Shown one piece after another: positions 32,518 through 50,169 of a DNA stretch of 64,000 nucleotides. The position numbers and the translations under genes are program-made. The notes under the pieces are model-generated. The model was not told the origin of the DNA and made no database searches. It worked only from the letters and a program-made list of their open reading frames with translations. Numbering within the stretch: position 1 is the stretch's first letter; each line of letters begins with the position of its first letter. The stretch is from Vermamoeba vermiformis (taxonomy: Eukaryota; Tubulinea; Echinamoebida): assembly GCA_045837725.1 (NCBI GenBank), contig JBEWZL010000053.1, positions 62,001-126,000 of the forward strand, written 5' to 3'.

Positions 32518-32819
32518 ACGGTTTGGTTGGCAAGCACCACTTTCTTACTGAAGATTCGAATGCGAGGAGCAAATCTGCAATAACTTGTATAGGTACCGGA
32601 ATATTAAACGGTTGTAATTAGATGTTAATACAAATAGTGTGAGTCATCTGTGGTGTTCTAGTTCTTATCGATTGTTCTAGAAATATTTGTAACGGTTAGT
32701 TTTTAACTCGCGTCAAGTTGACATGTTTCTCTCGCGTAATTTCGAAATTGTAATTGATTATTCAAATTGATGTATAGAACACGATGTATAGATTTTATAG
32801 GAGGTAGAATCGCAGCACT
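32518..32819. other. Intergenic spacer
   Basis: About 300 AT-rich bases between MSRA and the second receptor kinase, both on the plus strand. Nothing recognised beyond presumed 3' and 5' untranslated sequence. Confidence 0.4.
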
Positions 32820-36999
<4,180 letters not shown>

Positions 37000-37135
37000 T
37001 TTTATCTTAAGATTGTAGTATCCTGTACATAGTTAAAAGTTTTGGTTGCATAGCGGTTTCCTAGATCTGCCAAATGTCACAAATGTCATAACCGTCACCG
37101 GCAAAAAGCATGTTCTATTAATTTCGATTTCGTTC

Positions 37136-40100
37136 ATGCGCACCACAATTATCATCGCTCTCTTATTTAGTGTGCTCTGCTTCAGTAATGCGCAAAATAT
37201 TGAGGTAGTAACGGAAGAGCTGTGCTCGCCAAATAAGCTTGATGAAACCTTTACTTGGTAAGTAAACAAATTGTATATTAATTAGAATTATATCGTGTCG
37301 TTATTTCATTTTGTTATGGATCCAAATTTAACAAAATCTAGATCTTTGCTGGAAAACAATATTTAATTGTTCTAATGCCGTAGGTGCATGAATGGAGCGC
37401 TTAATAGAATTCCCTATCGGTTAAACTACCCTTGGGAGTATGCTAACATTACAAAACCAATTTGCGAACAAAGCGGACCGACTGCTGGCCGTCTGTATGA
37501 TGATTGTTACGTAAGAAAATACTCAAATTATTCATTTATATTTTTAAAATATTAATTAATGGCAATGACCCCCAGGCAATAGAAAAAGTGGCTTTTGGCG
37601 AGCTAGAAAATGCTAGCATGCCAAATAACGAGTTTAAAACAGCAAGATTATTATTTATTTTGACGACTAGTCATCAAGTTATAATTAAAGAGTTAAACAC
37701 GGAGTTGGTGAGTTAAGATCCTAAATTGAAAAACGGATTGGCTTTACTCCGTTTCTTCAACCGTTCAAACCCAATAATAATGTTTCAAATTACTAGGATA
37801 TTTTTAGAAAGACCTTAAAAGGCACGACAGACTTTCACAATGATGGAATGTTCTCGATCCAGCTTGGTTCACAAAAAGTCGCTTTAATTTTTAGCGATTA
37901 TGATACCGGAACGAATATAGTATGGATAGTATATTCTGATTGGATATACAAAGAGTATATATGTAAGAAATCGATGCAGAATCAAAAAGAACTGGTTAAT
38001 CTTACTGAGCTATTTTTAGGGACAATTCCAGCGGATCAAGGATGCTCTCCGATAATTATATCAACAACTGCGTTTGTTATTAACGTTGATACAAGTATGT
38101 CATTTATTTATTATTATGTTCTGAGGTCTAATTTATTATTAATTTTCATTGAACGAACAGTTGACATTGTCAATTCAGTGAAACAGTGCGGAAGAAGTTA
38201 TTTATATTTCAGCAAGAAAATTAACGGCGAAATAACGTATTACAAAAGAATTCTGATTGAAAATGACGATGCTAATAGCGCAGTCCGAGTGAAACATATT
38301 CAATATCCGCATCAAACAGGATCTATTGATTATATAGTCCTGCATGATGCTAGTCGTGTTCATATACTAGCACATAACGATCTCGAACAAGGTACGTGTG
38401 ACTTCGGAAATTAATAGATTTGACACGTGTCATCGAAAATGTCACTTGCTAATGCGATTATTTGTAGTCGATTCTATTGATTGGAGAGATCCTGGACGAT
38501 TAACGACATTCTTTGCAATTACGGAGAATGAAGAAGGAGAAAAAATTACAAATTTATCACCGTTAGTGTTACCAACACAATCAGGCTTGAACGTACGTTC
38601 AAATTAATCCTCGTCATTCTTTCTTTCAAAATTCTAAGCACAATTCCTAGAATTTTTGGCTTGCTATTGGCTATACTAACAGCCGTGCAATCAATTCACT
38701 GAAACTCGTTTTGTTGGCTGATTTCAACCAGCTGGATCCAAGTCGTGTTCACATCAATAACCCCGCTGGAAAGTAAGTAGTACATAATAACTATTATGAG
38801 TCCTAAGAGTTCATTTTAGATCTGCTCCATGCGCAAATCCAAACTTCTATCGAACCCCTGATCATCGCTGTCAACTGCGCTTTTCGTACAGCCACAGCAT
38901 TAACATTGCCAATGATGCGAAGGTACTTTCAATATTAAAATATATCAGTTTAATAAGGGCTATTAATGACTGGTTTACAGATTGAAGAAGTGATCGCCAG
39001 AAATATCAGACCTGTTGAATTAATCGGTAGTCGCGAGACGAGTCCAAATCTTGGCTTGGCACTTTTTCACGACCGCATGAAATCGAACGCGTCTTATACG
39101 GCGATATTTATAGCTGCTGGTCGAAGACTATGGGTCCTTGGTCTATCCGAGAAACAATTCGAGGTACGGATCTACTACCTACTCCCAAGTCCCAGTACTT
39201 ATCATATTATAGAATGATTATGGAGGTAGCATCATGTTTGACGAGATGATTACGTTCTTGTACATTGGAAAGATCAACAGTTTGGCTGTGAGTGAGAACG
39301 GAATGCACGTGTTCAGCTCGATGAGCAGATCCAACTACGAATTGCAATCGATGACACGAACGGCTGAAGCATGCAAGATGGTCTATGTGTGGCATAATCA
39401 AACAGATAATAATCATCTGTATCAAATGTATTGGGACGGCGATATTAGTTTCGACTGCTACAGAGCAAAGTAAGCGGAAAAATTCGTAGCTACCTCTTAA
39501 CTTAATTTTTTTTTCACTATAGAGAGGTCAATCTCAACGAATTCCTTCAATATGCCTCGCTGTGTCCTTCACTCGGCGCTTATTGCTATTCCTTCTCGTC
39601 TAATGTGTTTCGAGGAGTCAATCCAGGCTATTACACAGTCAATTCTTATCAAGAGGTATGACGAGCTCTACTAAGAGTTAATAGTGCCCGACGAGTACTA
39701 ACGTCTCGCTAGCTTGTTGTGTGATCCAGGCAGCTACTGTCCCGGTGGGTTGGGCATGAAGTTGCCATGTCCAGCTGGCTATCAATGTCCGAGTAAGACT
39801 TCCTTTAGCTTCAATAAGATGAGCCTTATTTCTAACGCGTTATTCTGGTAGCTACCGGTCTTACAGCGCCATTGATATGTCCTGCAAGTTCAGCAAAGTC
39901 TCGTACGTGTTATATTCCTGGCAGTGTTCGTCCACGAGATTGTACCGACGGCAATGTAAGAGATGATCATTTTACGGCAAGCGTATCCAATACTAACCGA
40001 CTGTTATATTAGGTCTGTATCACGGCTTATACTACGCCTATCCCAGCTCCTCCTGGCTATTACACAGCAACACTATTGGAGCGGTAAGTGAAGATGTTAA

Positions 40101-43100
40101 TACAAGTGAAAGTTGTACTCATGTTGAGCAGTCGGGAGTACCATGGTTTGTTTAAGCGGTGCGCACTTGGCGAGTACTGTCCTTTGGCTCGTTCAGTGTA
40201 CCAGACTCGTTTGTGTCCGGAGAACAGCTACTGTCTCACTCCCGAGGTTTTGTTGCCGAATGAGTGCCCGTGCGAGGTAGAATACGACAAAGATCATCAT
40301 GTAACGGGACGTCATTGGTACGTGTCACATCGTCATGTGGCCCAACCACTAACACTTCAATAGTTCTTACTGCCCTGGTGGCCAATTTGCACCGGATGAT
40401 TGTCCTGCAGGATTTTATTGCGACACTCCTTTGAGTAAAGTTCAATGTCAACCCAGTAAGCAAAAAAAAATTATGAAAAAAATGCAATGCTATTGGCTAA
40501 CCGAGCTCATTTTAGCTACTTATTGTCCAAATGGAACAAAAATTCCGTTGCTATGCCCGCCCGGAAATTATTGTCCGAGACCTGACATTAAAATCACATG
40601 TCCTGAAGGAAACTTCTGCCCTATTGGCAGCATAACTTTTACTAGTAAGTTTTATTTAATACAATCGAATACAATAACTCACGCATTTCCTTTTTAGGTT
40701 GTTCGCCATTTGCGTCTTGTCCTGAAGGAACACAAGACCAAAATGGACTCGAAGTAGTGATATTTTCAGCTATTATTGCTGTCGTTACAGTTGGAGCCTG
40801 GTTCGGTGTCAAGAAATGGAAGGTTTATAAAAAGAAGCAAGCTGAGAACCGTGTGGCAGCGTTGAAAGAAACGAGTGACAAATTGACGACAGTTTTCAAA
40901 GAAAAGACGTTCAAAGTCAACATTGCGTTTAAAAACTTGGCGCTGTCGTTGAACAAAGGCACCAAAAAGAAAATTATCAGCGAGACGACAGGTGTCATTC
41001 GTGCCAGCAAATTGACCGCTATTTTGGGACCTTCGGGCGCCGGAAAAACTGCCTTTTTAGTACGTTAAGCTTTATAAATCACAGCAAGCCCGAGACCTAA
41101 TTTCCATATTAGGAAACACTAGCTGGCAAGGCTCATTACGGAGAGATGCAGGGCGATGTTTTTATTAACGGCGTGTCGTGCCACATTCACCATTTGAAGC
41201 GGTTGTTGGGCTACGTGCCTCCCGATGTACGACTCATTTTGCCATTTAAATCTCCAATACTAACGCTATGATGATTAGGACATTATGCACCATGACTTGA
41301 CTGTGAAACGTGCGTAAAAATTGTGACCGTTAACGAGGTACTAACGTTATTTTTAGAGGTGTTACGATTCTCCGCGGACCTCAGATTGCCTCGTACAACT
41401 TCAAGCAAACAAAAAGACGAAATCGTCAACTCGATCATCAAATTGTTGCGCTTGACAGGTACGTTGTATGTGCTTACCAATGAGGCTATGTGCCTAACTT
41501 GTGATTTGTTTAGATGTTCAAGATGAGCTCATTGGCAATGTGAGTAATCGAGGAATTTCCGGCGGTCAACGCAAACGAGTGAACATTGGTGTCGAGCTCG
41601 TGGCAGACCCGACAATTCTATTTTTAGACGAGCCAACTTCAGGTCTTGATAGCAATAACGGCATGGAAGTCGTGAAAATGTTAAAGAAAATTTCTCGTCT
41701 GGGCCTGACAGTCCTTGCAATTATTCATCAGCCGTAAGTAACCTAATATAGATTGCTATAGTATTGTTTTTAACGTATTATAGTCGCTATGACATATTCT
41801 CTATGTTCGATGAAGTCATTTTGTTCGGACGAGGTGGACGGATCTTGTACATGGGTCCATCGAAAGAAGTATTGCCGTACTTTAAGAACCTTGGATACGA
41901 ATGTCCGACGCACCAAAACCCTGCAGGTATGATCTAATAGCTAAATAAGGAAAACAGGAGTGAGTGACACCTGTCAAAATCTTTCACGCTAATTTTGCTT
42001 GACACGTGTCATTTCGATGTTTGTAACAATCAATCTAATCTTTTATGTTTGCAGATTTTGTGTTAGATGTCATTTGCGGTGAAGTTAAAGCCAAGGCAAA
42101 AGCACCCGTAGATCTGTTATCAGCGTGGAAAGATCACTTCGAAAAAGAATTCGACGAGAAGTACAAGCCGTTCTTCCCTTTGCCTAATGAAGTAATTTAT
42201 GAAAATAACGGCAATAATAACGACAGCAGAATTTCATTGAACGACGGATTTATTGGGTAAGCCAAATATCAAAAAAAAGCCTTCATGTTTCTTGAAGCCA
42301 ATGCAAGATGGACCTTCCTAATATGGTAATTTTGTTTTAGGGACAACAACAGCCAAGAAATGACGTCGTATCGATTACTGGGCTCATCGACGGAGGAGCT
42401 CACTAAGCCAGCAGTTAAATATAACAAGGCTAAGCCTCCCAAAAGACAAGCAGCTTCGTTCTTTAGACAAATTTGGTTGTTTGGATTCAGGTACATTTCC
42501 TTTTTAGGAAATCTCTTATTTATTTTTGCACAAGTTATCAATATATTTCTAATATAACAATAATTTATTCATTATATAATTATGATTTGTTTCTAATGTT
42601 GATATTTATATTAGGTTTTTCTTGCAGCAAGCCAAAGACATCTTCACGCTGATCACAGATGTGCTGTTGGTCCTGATCAGCGCACTCATGTTTGGTCTAC
42701 TATTTAGACACGCCAATTACATCGGTCCTCCACCTGAAGAAACGTGTCAGTCATTGATTAACAAGGACTTTGTCGAGCGATGTCTATATCCGCTTGCAGA
42801 TCCATATCGTAAGTAGCAAAAAATTTGAATCATTTTACCAGGAAGACAGGAGATATACAGATAATGAAAACGGGTTTGCTATTTTTGGATCAGTCACGTG
42901 ATCTAACGGACATAATTTTTGCAGCACAACTGGCGCTATTGACAGGCATCGGTCTCGCTCTTCCAGCAGCAGTCGCAGCCATCAGAATTTTCTCGCCAGA
43001 AAAGCGAATTTATTTCCGCGAAGCAAGTGCTGGTGGATCAACAATAGCATATTTCATCGGAAAAGGTAAGTTCTATTTTCAGCTTCAACTAGATAAGGGA

Positions 43101-43682
43101 TCTAATTTTTGGGTTTAGATCTGGCGTTTTTACCGTGGTGTCTAGCGTTGCCATTACTATATTTGGCTGTTTGGAGCTCATTGGTCAGCTACCGTGGAAA
43201 TTTTGGCTGGTATTATATGATCTACGTGCTCATTTATTGGATCTCAGTGTCAATCGGAGAAATTGGTGGCATTGCTTTAAAAGCAAAACTTACATCAATT
43301 TTCACTGTCGTTGCTATTTTTGTCATGGCTATGTTTGCAGGTATGCATTATCAACTTGACATTTTTTGACACGTGTCATCGCAATTTTTTCACGGATTAG
43401 TCTAACGTTAATTTTTCAGGCGTTCTTCCGTCAAACAGAGAAATCGAAAGCCTAGGAGAAGTTTATTATGGATCTTTTTTCAGATACTCGACTGAAGCAT
43501 TTTACGTGACCGAGATCCAAAAATGGCAATCGATTTACGATGTTGAATCTGGTCTTAAGCTTTATCGCTTCAATATCGATAATTATGAACGAAATATGGT
43601 CATATTAGTTTGTTACGGTCTTGGCCTACGAATTATTGCTTGTGTTTTAATGCTAGTTTTGAATAGAGACAAAAAACGCTAA
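37136..43682 (+). CDS. ABCG-type ABC transporter with large Cys-rich ectodomain
   Basis: About 29 exons from ATG 37136 (signal peptide MRTTIIIALLFSVLCFSNAQ) to TAA 43680-43682. The first 3.4 kb encode an extracellular beta-rich region, then repeats of the pattern CPxGxYCPxxxxxxxCPxGxxC (CPAGYQCP; CPPGNYCPRPD; CPEGNFCPIGS). A transmembrane helix (VVIFSAIIAVVTVGAWFGVK) leads to the ATPase: Walker A GPSGAGKT, DLTVKQVLRFSADLRLP, signature ISGGQRKRVNIG, Walker B ILFLDEPTSGLDS, and IIHQP. Six C-terminal helices complete one half-transporter. Plant ABCG24/28-like proteins share this order. Substrate unknown. Exon 12 starts CTT at 39713-39715 and must shift +1 to read LLCDPGSYCPGG. Introns 38392-38467, 41927-42054 and 43341-43419 each carry TGACACGTGTCA. 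Intron 41310-41356 (47 bases, donor GTGCGT) is among the shortest. Confidence 0.9.
38421..38432. repeat. TGACACGTGTCA palindrome, copy 4 (intron)
   Basis: Perfect copy in intron 38392-38467 of the ABCG gene, context TTGACACGTGTCAT, near mid-intron. Confidence 0.9.
41965..41976. repeat. TGACACCTGTCA, near-palindromic variant (intron)
   Basis: Variant with CC at the centre, 24 bases upstream of perfect copy 5 in the same ABCG intron (41927-42054). The pair shares one 128-base intron. Confidence 0.85.
42000..42011. repeat. TGACACGTGTCA palindrome, copy 5 (intron)
   Basis: Perfect copy in ABCG intron 41927-42054, context TTGACACGTGTCAT. Confidence 0.9.
43367..43378. repeat. TGACACGTGTCA palindrome, copy 6 (intron)
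   Basis: Perfect copy in the last ABCG intron (43341-43419). Its context (TTGACATTTTTTGACACGTGTCATCGC) resembles that of copy 1 (TTGACATTTTGACACGTGTCATCGC), including an upstream half site. Confidence 0.9.
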
Positions 43683-43906
43683 GCAAGTTTATTAAATGTA
43701 GTAATAAAAATTTAAAAAGAAAATTAGTACTGAATTTTGTTGCAAAGTTTGGATCGGCCTTGGTCGGCGGAGCCTAATTCGAACTCTTAGTACGTATTTG
43801 ATTGTTTGACCTACGCATTTTGAAGGAGAGAGCTTTTTTTTTAGGTGGTAAATCAATAAAGTTTTACTAACGAGCAAACTTAGTTACCGCTTATTTAAGA
43901 AGTATA

Positions 43907-46900
43907 TTAATTATTGACATTAGAGATAGTTTTCAAATAATAAGCCGTCACATGTTGAACTATTTTCAGCACTGTCAATTCGTCATCAATAATTCGACTC
44001 AAACTGGACTTGGTTAGCAGTGGCAAACTGTCATAAATTATTCCAGCATTAATTAACGCTGTTTCTGCTTTCGTGACTTGTTCAGCTGTCAAATTGCACT
44101 TCGTCAAAAATTCTTTCACGTTGGTACCGAAGAATTCTACGAGCATTTGATCTCGCGCTTGATTCATCATTAGCTTAATATCAACATTATTATTATTGTT
44201 ATTAGCTTCAATAGGCGCGATTCGAACTTCTGCAAGTGGTTCTGAAGAAAAAATTAAATTGAAATTCCAAGAAATAAAAATTGATTTGCAATGCTGTACG
44301 TACCGAGTTGCAGTTTGTATGGCGCTGAAGGATTCGTACTAACAATAATATGCGTGGGTAGAAAGTGAACGCTCTTAATGTTGTATTGTGCCAGGGCAGT
44401 GGGTGATCTTGGTAAGAACAACGCTGAGCCCCAATAATAAAATCGTCCTTGGTCATCAATGGCTGCTGACACTGATCTGTTCGCGAATACTCGTACGAAT
44501 TTAACTCCTGGGCACTGATTGGCTGATTCGAGCTCCGTGTCTTCGGTCAAAAATTTCATCGTCTCGGCTTTTGTAACGTCGTTAGTATTTCCTTTTTTGG
44601 AAGGTGACGAGATCTTACCGTGTCCGTATCCGAGCGATCCATTGGAGTTCATTCCTAATCCAGCAATTTTTCCCGATTCAGACACGAACAAATGGTGATT
44701 GGATCCAGCCGCAATGTCGATAATTTTCTCGTTTTTGAACGTCAATTTGATGCCTGTAACACACTTGGGATTTTTCGAGTCTTCATATGTTTCTCCGTAG
44801 TAAAGAGCATAGCCTGTGGTGTGTAATTAACATGATATATTTTCACGGAAAAATCCAATTACCTTTTTCGGTCAGTAAGCACAGGCCATAGGCGGAGGCG
44901 CAGATAGATACCACTCTTTCCTTATTAGGAAGGTCCAAAGGCGTGAAAGTTTTGAGGACTTGATCGGACCAAGGAATTGTGCCACTTAACAGGACTTCGC
45001 CTTTTATGGTCAATGCGGCCATGAAATTTGTTCCACCGCACGCGTCAAATATTTTGACACCTGTCAATGATGCCACAGCTCTTGGGACTGTCAGCGTATC
45101 TTCCGAGCCATGACCATTGGCGTAGTTTTTGCCATAGCCCTATTCTTATTGTTAACTATGCTAGGCTTTTACTGATAGATGCTTACCCAAGTGTACAACT
45201 GACGATTTTTCGTTAAGCCAATGAAGCTAAATATCTCTACGAAACTACAAAAAGAGTGTAAATGACAGGTGTCAAAGTGTCAAAAAGTCAAAAGGTTGTT
45301 GATAGCTTACGTGTAGCCTGATCTGAAGAGTTCAAAGTGGGTTGATTTTATCGAAACAAAGTCTTTGCCCTTCAGCACGGCACTGATGCCTTCATCTGAT
45401 GACCGGAGAAATATTGGAATTTCTCCATCAGCCAATAATAAGCCTCCTCGACCACCGATCGCAGCTCCGTTAATTTCTACAAAAATACTTAGTTTTCCAG
45501 CTAAACTATATAATTAAATGTACCTCGACCCAAGAGCTTATATTCAATGGCAAGCTTGCGAGACGATAATTCGATGCTGAAATTATCAATGGCTGAAGGA
45601 AGGTTAGTCAGCTAGATTAGAAGTACTACAACTACTAGAAGAATATTCTTGTAAAAATGAACTTACGAGGAGTATCAGGAGCAGTAACTAGGAATCCAAA
45701 TAAGCGCAAGTTTGTGGTAAAAGATCCATCTGCAACATCCAAATAGTATTGGCCCGGCTTGGCTAGTTTGGTCGGTGGAATTGACATTTCGCCCGTGACA
45801 CTTGGCACGAGATACGTTTCAACCTCAATGAGCTTTGAGACCTCATGCACGTAGTTGTCATCACTCGGGGACAACAGACGAATTTTGTAAGGTCGTTTTG
45901 CGATGTCAATTCCTTCCCACGAGAACTTCAGAGTGGTGCCAAGTGCCACTTGGTCGGGCACGAACAACCGTGGCACGGGAAATTTCAACTTGAGTAAGTC
46001 ATCGGCCTCCATATTAACGTAGATAGTTACGCCAGTTTGGTTGTCGTTCAATAGGACTTTGTTGAGCCATTGTTGCGTGACCGGATCTGACAACGGTTTG
46101 TCACCGAGTTCAGCGTGCAATAGCTTGAAAGCTAATTGCTGGTTAATGTTCATGCTGCTGGCATTCAAATGTTCCTCCCACACTAATGACATGGCATAGG
46201 GATAGTCGGCCCCGAATAGCCGGCTAAATTAACACAAGTCATTAGTAAGCACTCACTGACACACTTGCAACGAAAATTCATTTGGTGACACATGTCACTT
46301 TTGCAAGTCAAACTTACGATCTCGCGTCAGAGTCTCCAGGGAACTCGAGAGTTTTCCACGTGTTAAAATAAGCGGCAGCAAGGTCCTTCAAATCAACGAC
46401 AGTCTTGCTATTGTCTTTCAGGTACTTTATGCAATTATTCAAGAAGAATAAGAGCATCGGGTGATGCGTTTGGTTGACGATAAGTGCGTGGAACATCAGT
46501 CCACCAGCTCCTTTTGCCGCCGGCGAGAACAACCTAGTATCGAGATCAGGCTATCTTTAAAGTATTAACTGGGCGTGAAATTTACCTGTCAATGAGTCCC
46601 AGGCCAATCAGGTGATAGTCCAGGGCCTTCTGAGTGTTTCCGAGCTTTTCTTCGACCATGCCAAATGACAGCATGAGCGACAAAAAGGCCTCAACAGGCA
46701 CCTCTCGAATGATGTACAATAGCTCATTAGCAAGAACTAAATGAGATTTTGCTTCTTCCAATCGGTTTTCATTGACATAGAAGCTTGCCAGCTCGGTCAC
46801 GCTCAACGCACATTCAACGTGATTGTTGCCGTAGAAATTTTTCACGACTTTCTGCTTCTCTTTTTTGGATTGAAGAAGGTATTCAACTGTGTTTTGTTGT

Positions 46901-49900
46901 GGAATATCATTCAGCAAGAATTTGACGTGTTGATCGATCAATTGATTGAATTCTTTTGGTGATCCAAATTTCAATCCTTTCAACGAGCTGTCAATTGATA
47001 AAATGTCATCGACTTTGAATGGTTCTTTTGCTTCCAAGAATTTTTTGTCGTAGATGATTTGTTTGTGAATTTCTTCGCTGAGTTTAACTCCGATGTGTTT
47101 CAACAACCCAAACAGCAACGGCACATTGCTAATAAAAACCCTATATATTCGTTAGTTTAGAAGTATCTAGGATGATTGCTGCTTACCTTAAAGGGATTTT
47201 TGAGCTTTTGATTGATTTTCGAAGTCAGATATTGACCGAATTTCATCTCCATGAGAAGATAAATCAACTTGTTCCAAAATAATTCCGAGTGCGGAGAATT
47301 TCCTAGCGCAATGTTAAGATACTTCACAATGATCTTCTGACAATGACCGTCTTCGCGAGTTTTCATCATTCTTAACTTGCGCTTCATGAAATTTTTGAGC
47401 GTGCGTGCCACCATCTCTGTCATAATCACGCTACGAACGGTTAGTTCAGTGAACGCTATTTCCTTTTATGGTATGCTTACCCCGCCAGTCTCGAGTCATC
47501 TGCACAATAGTTTAATAACAGGCCTAAATAGCGCACATTGACACCGTGTTGATGCATCGCGTCAACGAGACCACTGCCGGACGATACGACCAGTTCGCCT
47601 TTCAGCAATTTATCGGAAAACCTGAATCAAAAGTGTCAATAAGCATTACTTAAGTCGGAGACCTTTAAACTTACGTTCGAATCACGTTGTCGCGAAGGTA
47701 TCTCGTGGCTTCAATGATCTCAGCGTTGTTTTCTTTGGCATCGTGTTTACCAAATCCTGAAAACTGTGGCACATGACTAAGCGACTGTATGTATATTAAA
47801 ATAATGCACGTTACTTACAGCATCGGAGCTCAGTGGTTTTGAATACTTCTTGACGAACTCAGGTCGAAGCTGGTTATACAAGAAACGGCCTTGAAATCTG
47901 CAAATAATTTGAGTTTTTGTGTGTAAAACGTTGTAGTCGCGTACCCGTAGATGAACACGGCTTTGCCTTTAATAGGAAATCCGGCTATGATTGAAGCAAA
48001 TTCGTTCATCGGTTCGTTTTCCAATTCTTTTTGATCCTGAAACAAATTCAATGAGCGAACACTATTCAACTGCCTTACTACGATAATAGGGTCAAAAATC
48101 CTACACCAAAGTACACGACACCCTCACTGAGGACTGACGAAGCCTTTTCGAGCGATTGACCTGTCAAACTTCGTCAGATCCGTCATTTCTTAAACGCTTA
48201 TAAGTAGTGTACCTAGCATTACTGAAAGTTTTGAAATTTCAAGATCGAATTTCTCGATGTTGTCGCCCTTCGCTGGCAGTAGCATTGCAGGCAGGAAACT
48301 GACTGGGTGCTCAGGAGGCCATACGCGTGCAGTGTCCAATACCTGCAAGAGTTGTTAATTATTGAATACTTTGTGGTTATATTAAGATAACTTACGTAAT
48401 AATTGTTATCGTGAGCCGCGTGCACTTCGATGTCTACAAGAATTGTCAGATCTAACCAAATGTTTTTATTGTGCCTTACCTATCGGTGAGTGAATGGTAA
48501 CGAGATTATCAGTGACGCGATGAGGCTTAATATTGAGATGTTTGGCAGCGTCTTCCATCGCTTTGTTGACAAGTGGGTTTGACATCATGACAGTTTTGCC
48601 TCCATCCGCTGACAGCAATTTAAAGTTAGCAAGACCTGCAATTTATTTCATGTTTAATACCTGAGCCATATATTAAAGTGTCCTTATCGATGGGCAGTAC
48701 CGTTGTCGCAGCTAGTCTGTAACCCCTGTCAAAGTGTCAGATCTGCGTCCCCGAAGAAAATTATACATACTTGTAGTCCAATAAGCACATTAATGGAATG
48801 CGTAAGCCATGAACGACTTTTTGAGCGTCCAAATAAGCGTCTAATCCGAGCAATTCCATATTGGCTAATGGTGATAATTTTAGTTCCCAAAGGCACGTGA
48901 TTTCTTCGAAGAATGGTACCTGCTTTCATTGCAAACTCGGTACCGCCATACAGGTGATATATATCAAGTGCGAATTTGAAAAAGATATTATTGACCAAGT
49001 ACTTTTCGCCACCTGCAGAAAGTTACGATTAAATGCCGAAAAATAAAGCGTTACCTCTATTTTGTCCAAATACCTGCAATTCCACCGACGTTAACAGGAG
49101 GATAGGTCTTATTGATGGTAGACTTTCCGACTTCGTTAATAATGACTTTGCCTATTCTTGACACTTCGCTGGTGAATTCCTGCACAAAAATTTGGATCTG
49201 CTTGGCACGATCCAATCGCTCCAAAGTTGATTGCGTGGGTAACGATATTAAGGTTTGAAATTCAACGTTCCAATCGCGACTATTTTGGTGGATAAGCGGC
49301 GCAGAGACTGCTCTTGACGGAATCTTGTCAGATCTGAAACGTTTCATTAATAAACAAATTAAAATCTGACACCAATATTACTTACTGCTCTTTATCTTGA
49401 TATAAATCGCCATATGAATCATGGCTAGCCTCATCGTTGGTGATGTAGATACTGCTTGAAGATTCCTGACGTTGTAATTCGGGTGGATCCTCTTTGTTAT
49501 TGTGTTCGATTGGGTCATAATTATCATTGACATATCTATTAATTTGCGGAGATGAAGAATTGGAATTTGCAAGCTGCTCAAAGGTTTTAATTCGATCTGC
49601 TATTTTTGGCCGAGATTGCGTTTTGACTGGCGCATCTTTTTCACCATAAGAATTATAACCGTAATGTGACTCATATTTTTGTTGATTATTGGAATATTCT
49701 TCAATCGCTTGGCTGCTGCCGGTTGGATCTTCTTCATTATTGTCGCTTGACTGAGCGTACGCGCCTTTGAATAAAAATGCGGGCTCTGTTTCTTCTTTGT
49801 ATTCATCTATACTATATTTGTACGAGTTTGATTCGTCCTTAGCATTCGGGGTAGCCTCGGAATCCTCATCCAAAAATATTTCAAAAACAGGATCCGATGA

Positions 49901-49909
49901 CCGCTCCAT
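43907..49909 (-). CDS. CLU-domain protein with TPR-like region and RCC1 repeats (paralogue A)
   Basis: A many-exon gene from ATG 49909 to TAA 43907-43909. The N-terminus is acidic and low complexity. The CLU (clustered mitochondria) core is readable: GGIAGGEKYLVNNIFFKF, IDIEVHAAHDNNYYVLDTAR followed by VWPPEHP, RFLYNQLRPEFVKKYSKPLS, HGVNVRYLGLLLNY, and TEMVARTLKNFMKRKLR. A helical TPR-like stretch follows (HVECALSVTELASFYVNENR), then a beta-sandwich segment, RCC1-type repeats (YTWGYGKNYANGHGSED; GLGMNSNGSLGYGHG) and a helical end. CLU proteins bind mRNAs for mitochondrial proteins; RCC1 propellers bind proteins or nucleotides, so RNA or mitochondrial regulation is inferred. Two frame changes are needed: +1 at the acceptor near 47128, and -1 near 48096 beside a T5 run. 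It shares almost its whole order with the gene at 50170-56893. Confidence 0.82.
45263..45274. repeat. TGACAGGTGTCA variant (intron)
   Basis: Variant with GG at the centre (the complement of the CC form), in an intron of the minus-strand CLU gene, followed by two more GTGTCAAA/GTCAAA half sites. Confidence 0.8.
46286..46297. repeat. TGACACATGTCA variant (intron)
   Basis: Variant with CACATG at the core, in the intron between exons near 46224 and 46319 of the minus-strand CLU gene. Confidence 0.75.
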
Positions 49910-50169
49910 CTTTTATCTATGTTGTTCGTATCTTCATAACTATAATTATTAAGATATTCAAACATAAATTTTTGAAGTTGTGCACGAAAAATCAAGGGCA
50001 GAAAAACCGCACACTAACGGAAGAGATTATTGCGGGTTGTAAGCGCAGTCAACGCAAAGAGAATGGATCCGAAGAAATACGAACGTTCGGGAACAACGGA
50101 TCCGTTTTTGATCGTGATGCGCGCAGTAGCAAACGAAGTTTAAACTACGAGCAACAAGAGTAGTTTAAT
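49910..50169. promoter_or_regulatory. Head-to-head promoter region of the two CLU/RCC1 genes
   Basis: Only 260 bases separate the two start codons, so both promoters must be here, or one bidirectional promoter. It is AT-rich on the left and more balanced on the right. I found no TGACACGTGTCA copy in it. Confidence 0.55.

Noticed and set aside
41337-41357. A 21-base intron in the ABCG gene
   Set aside because: A 47-base intron (41310-41356, donor GTGCGT) gives the conserved DLTVKQVLRFSADL directly.
43765-43800. ATTCGAACTC resembling a tRNA B box
   Set aside because: No A box or cloverleaf around it.
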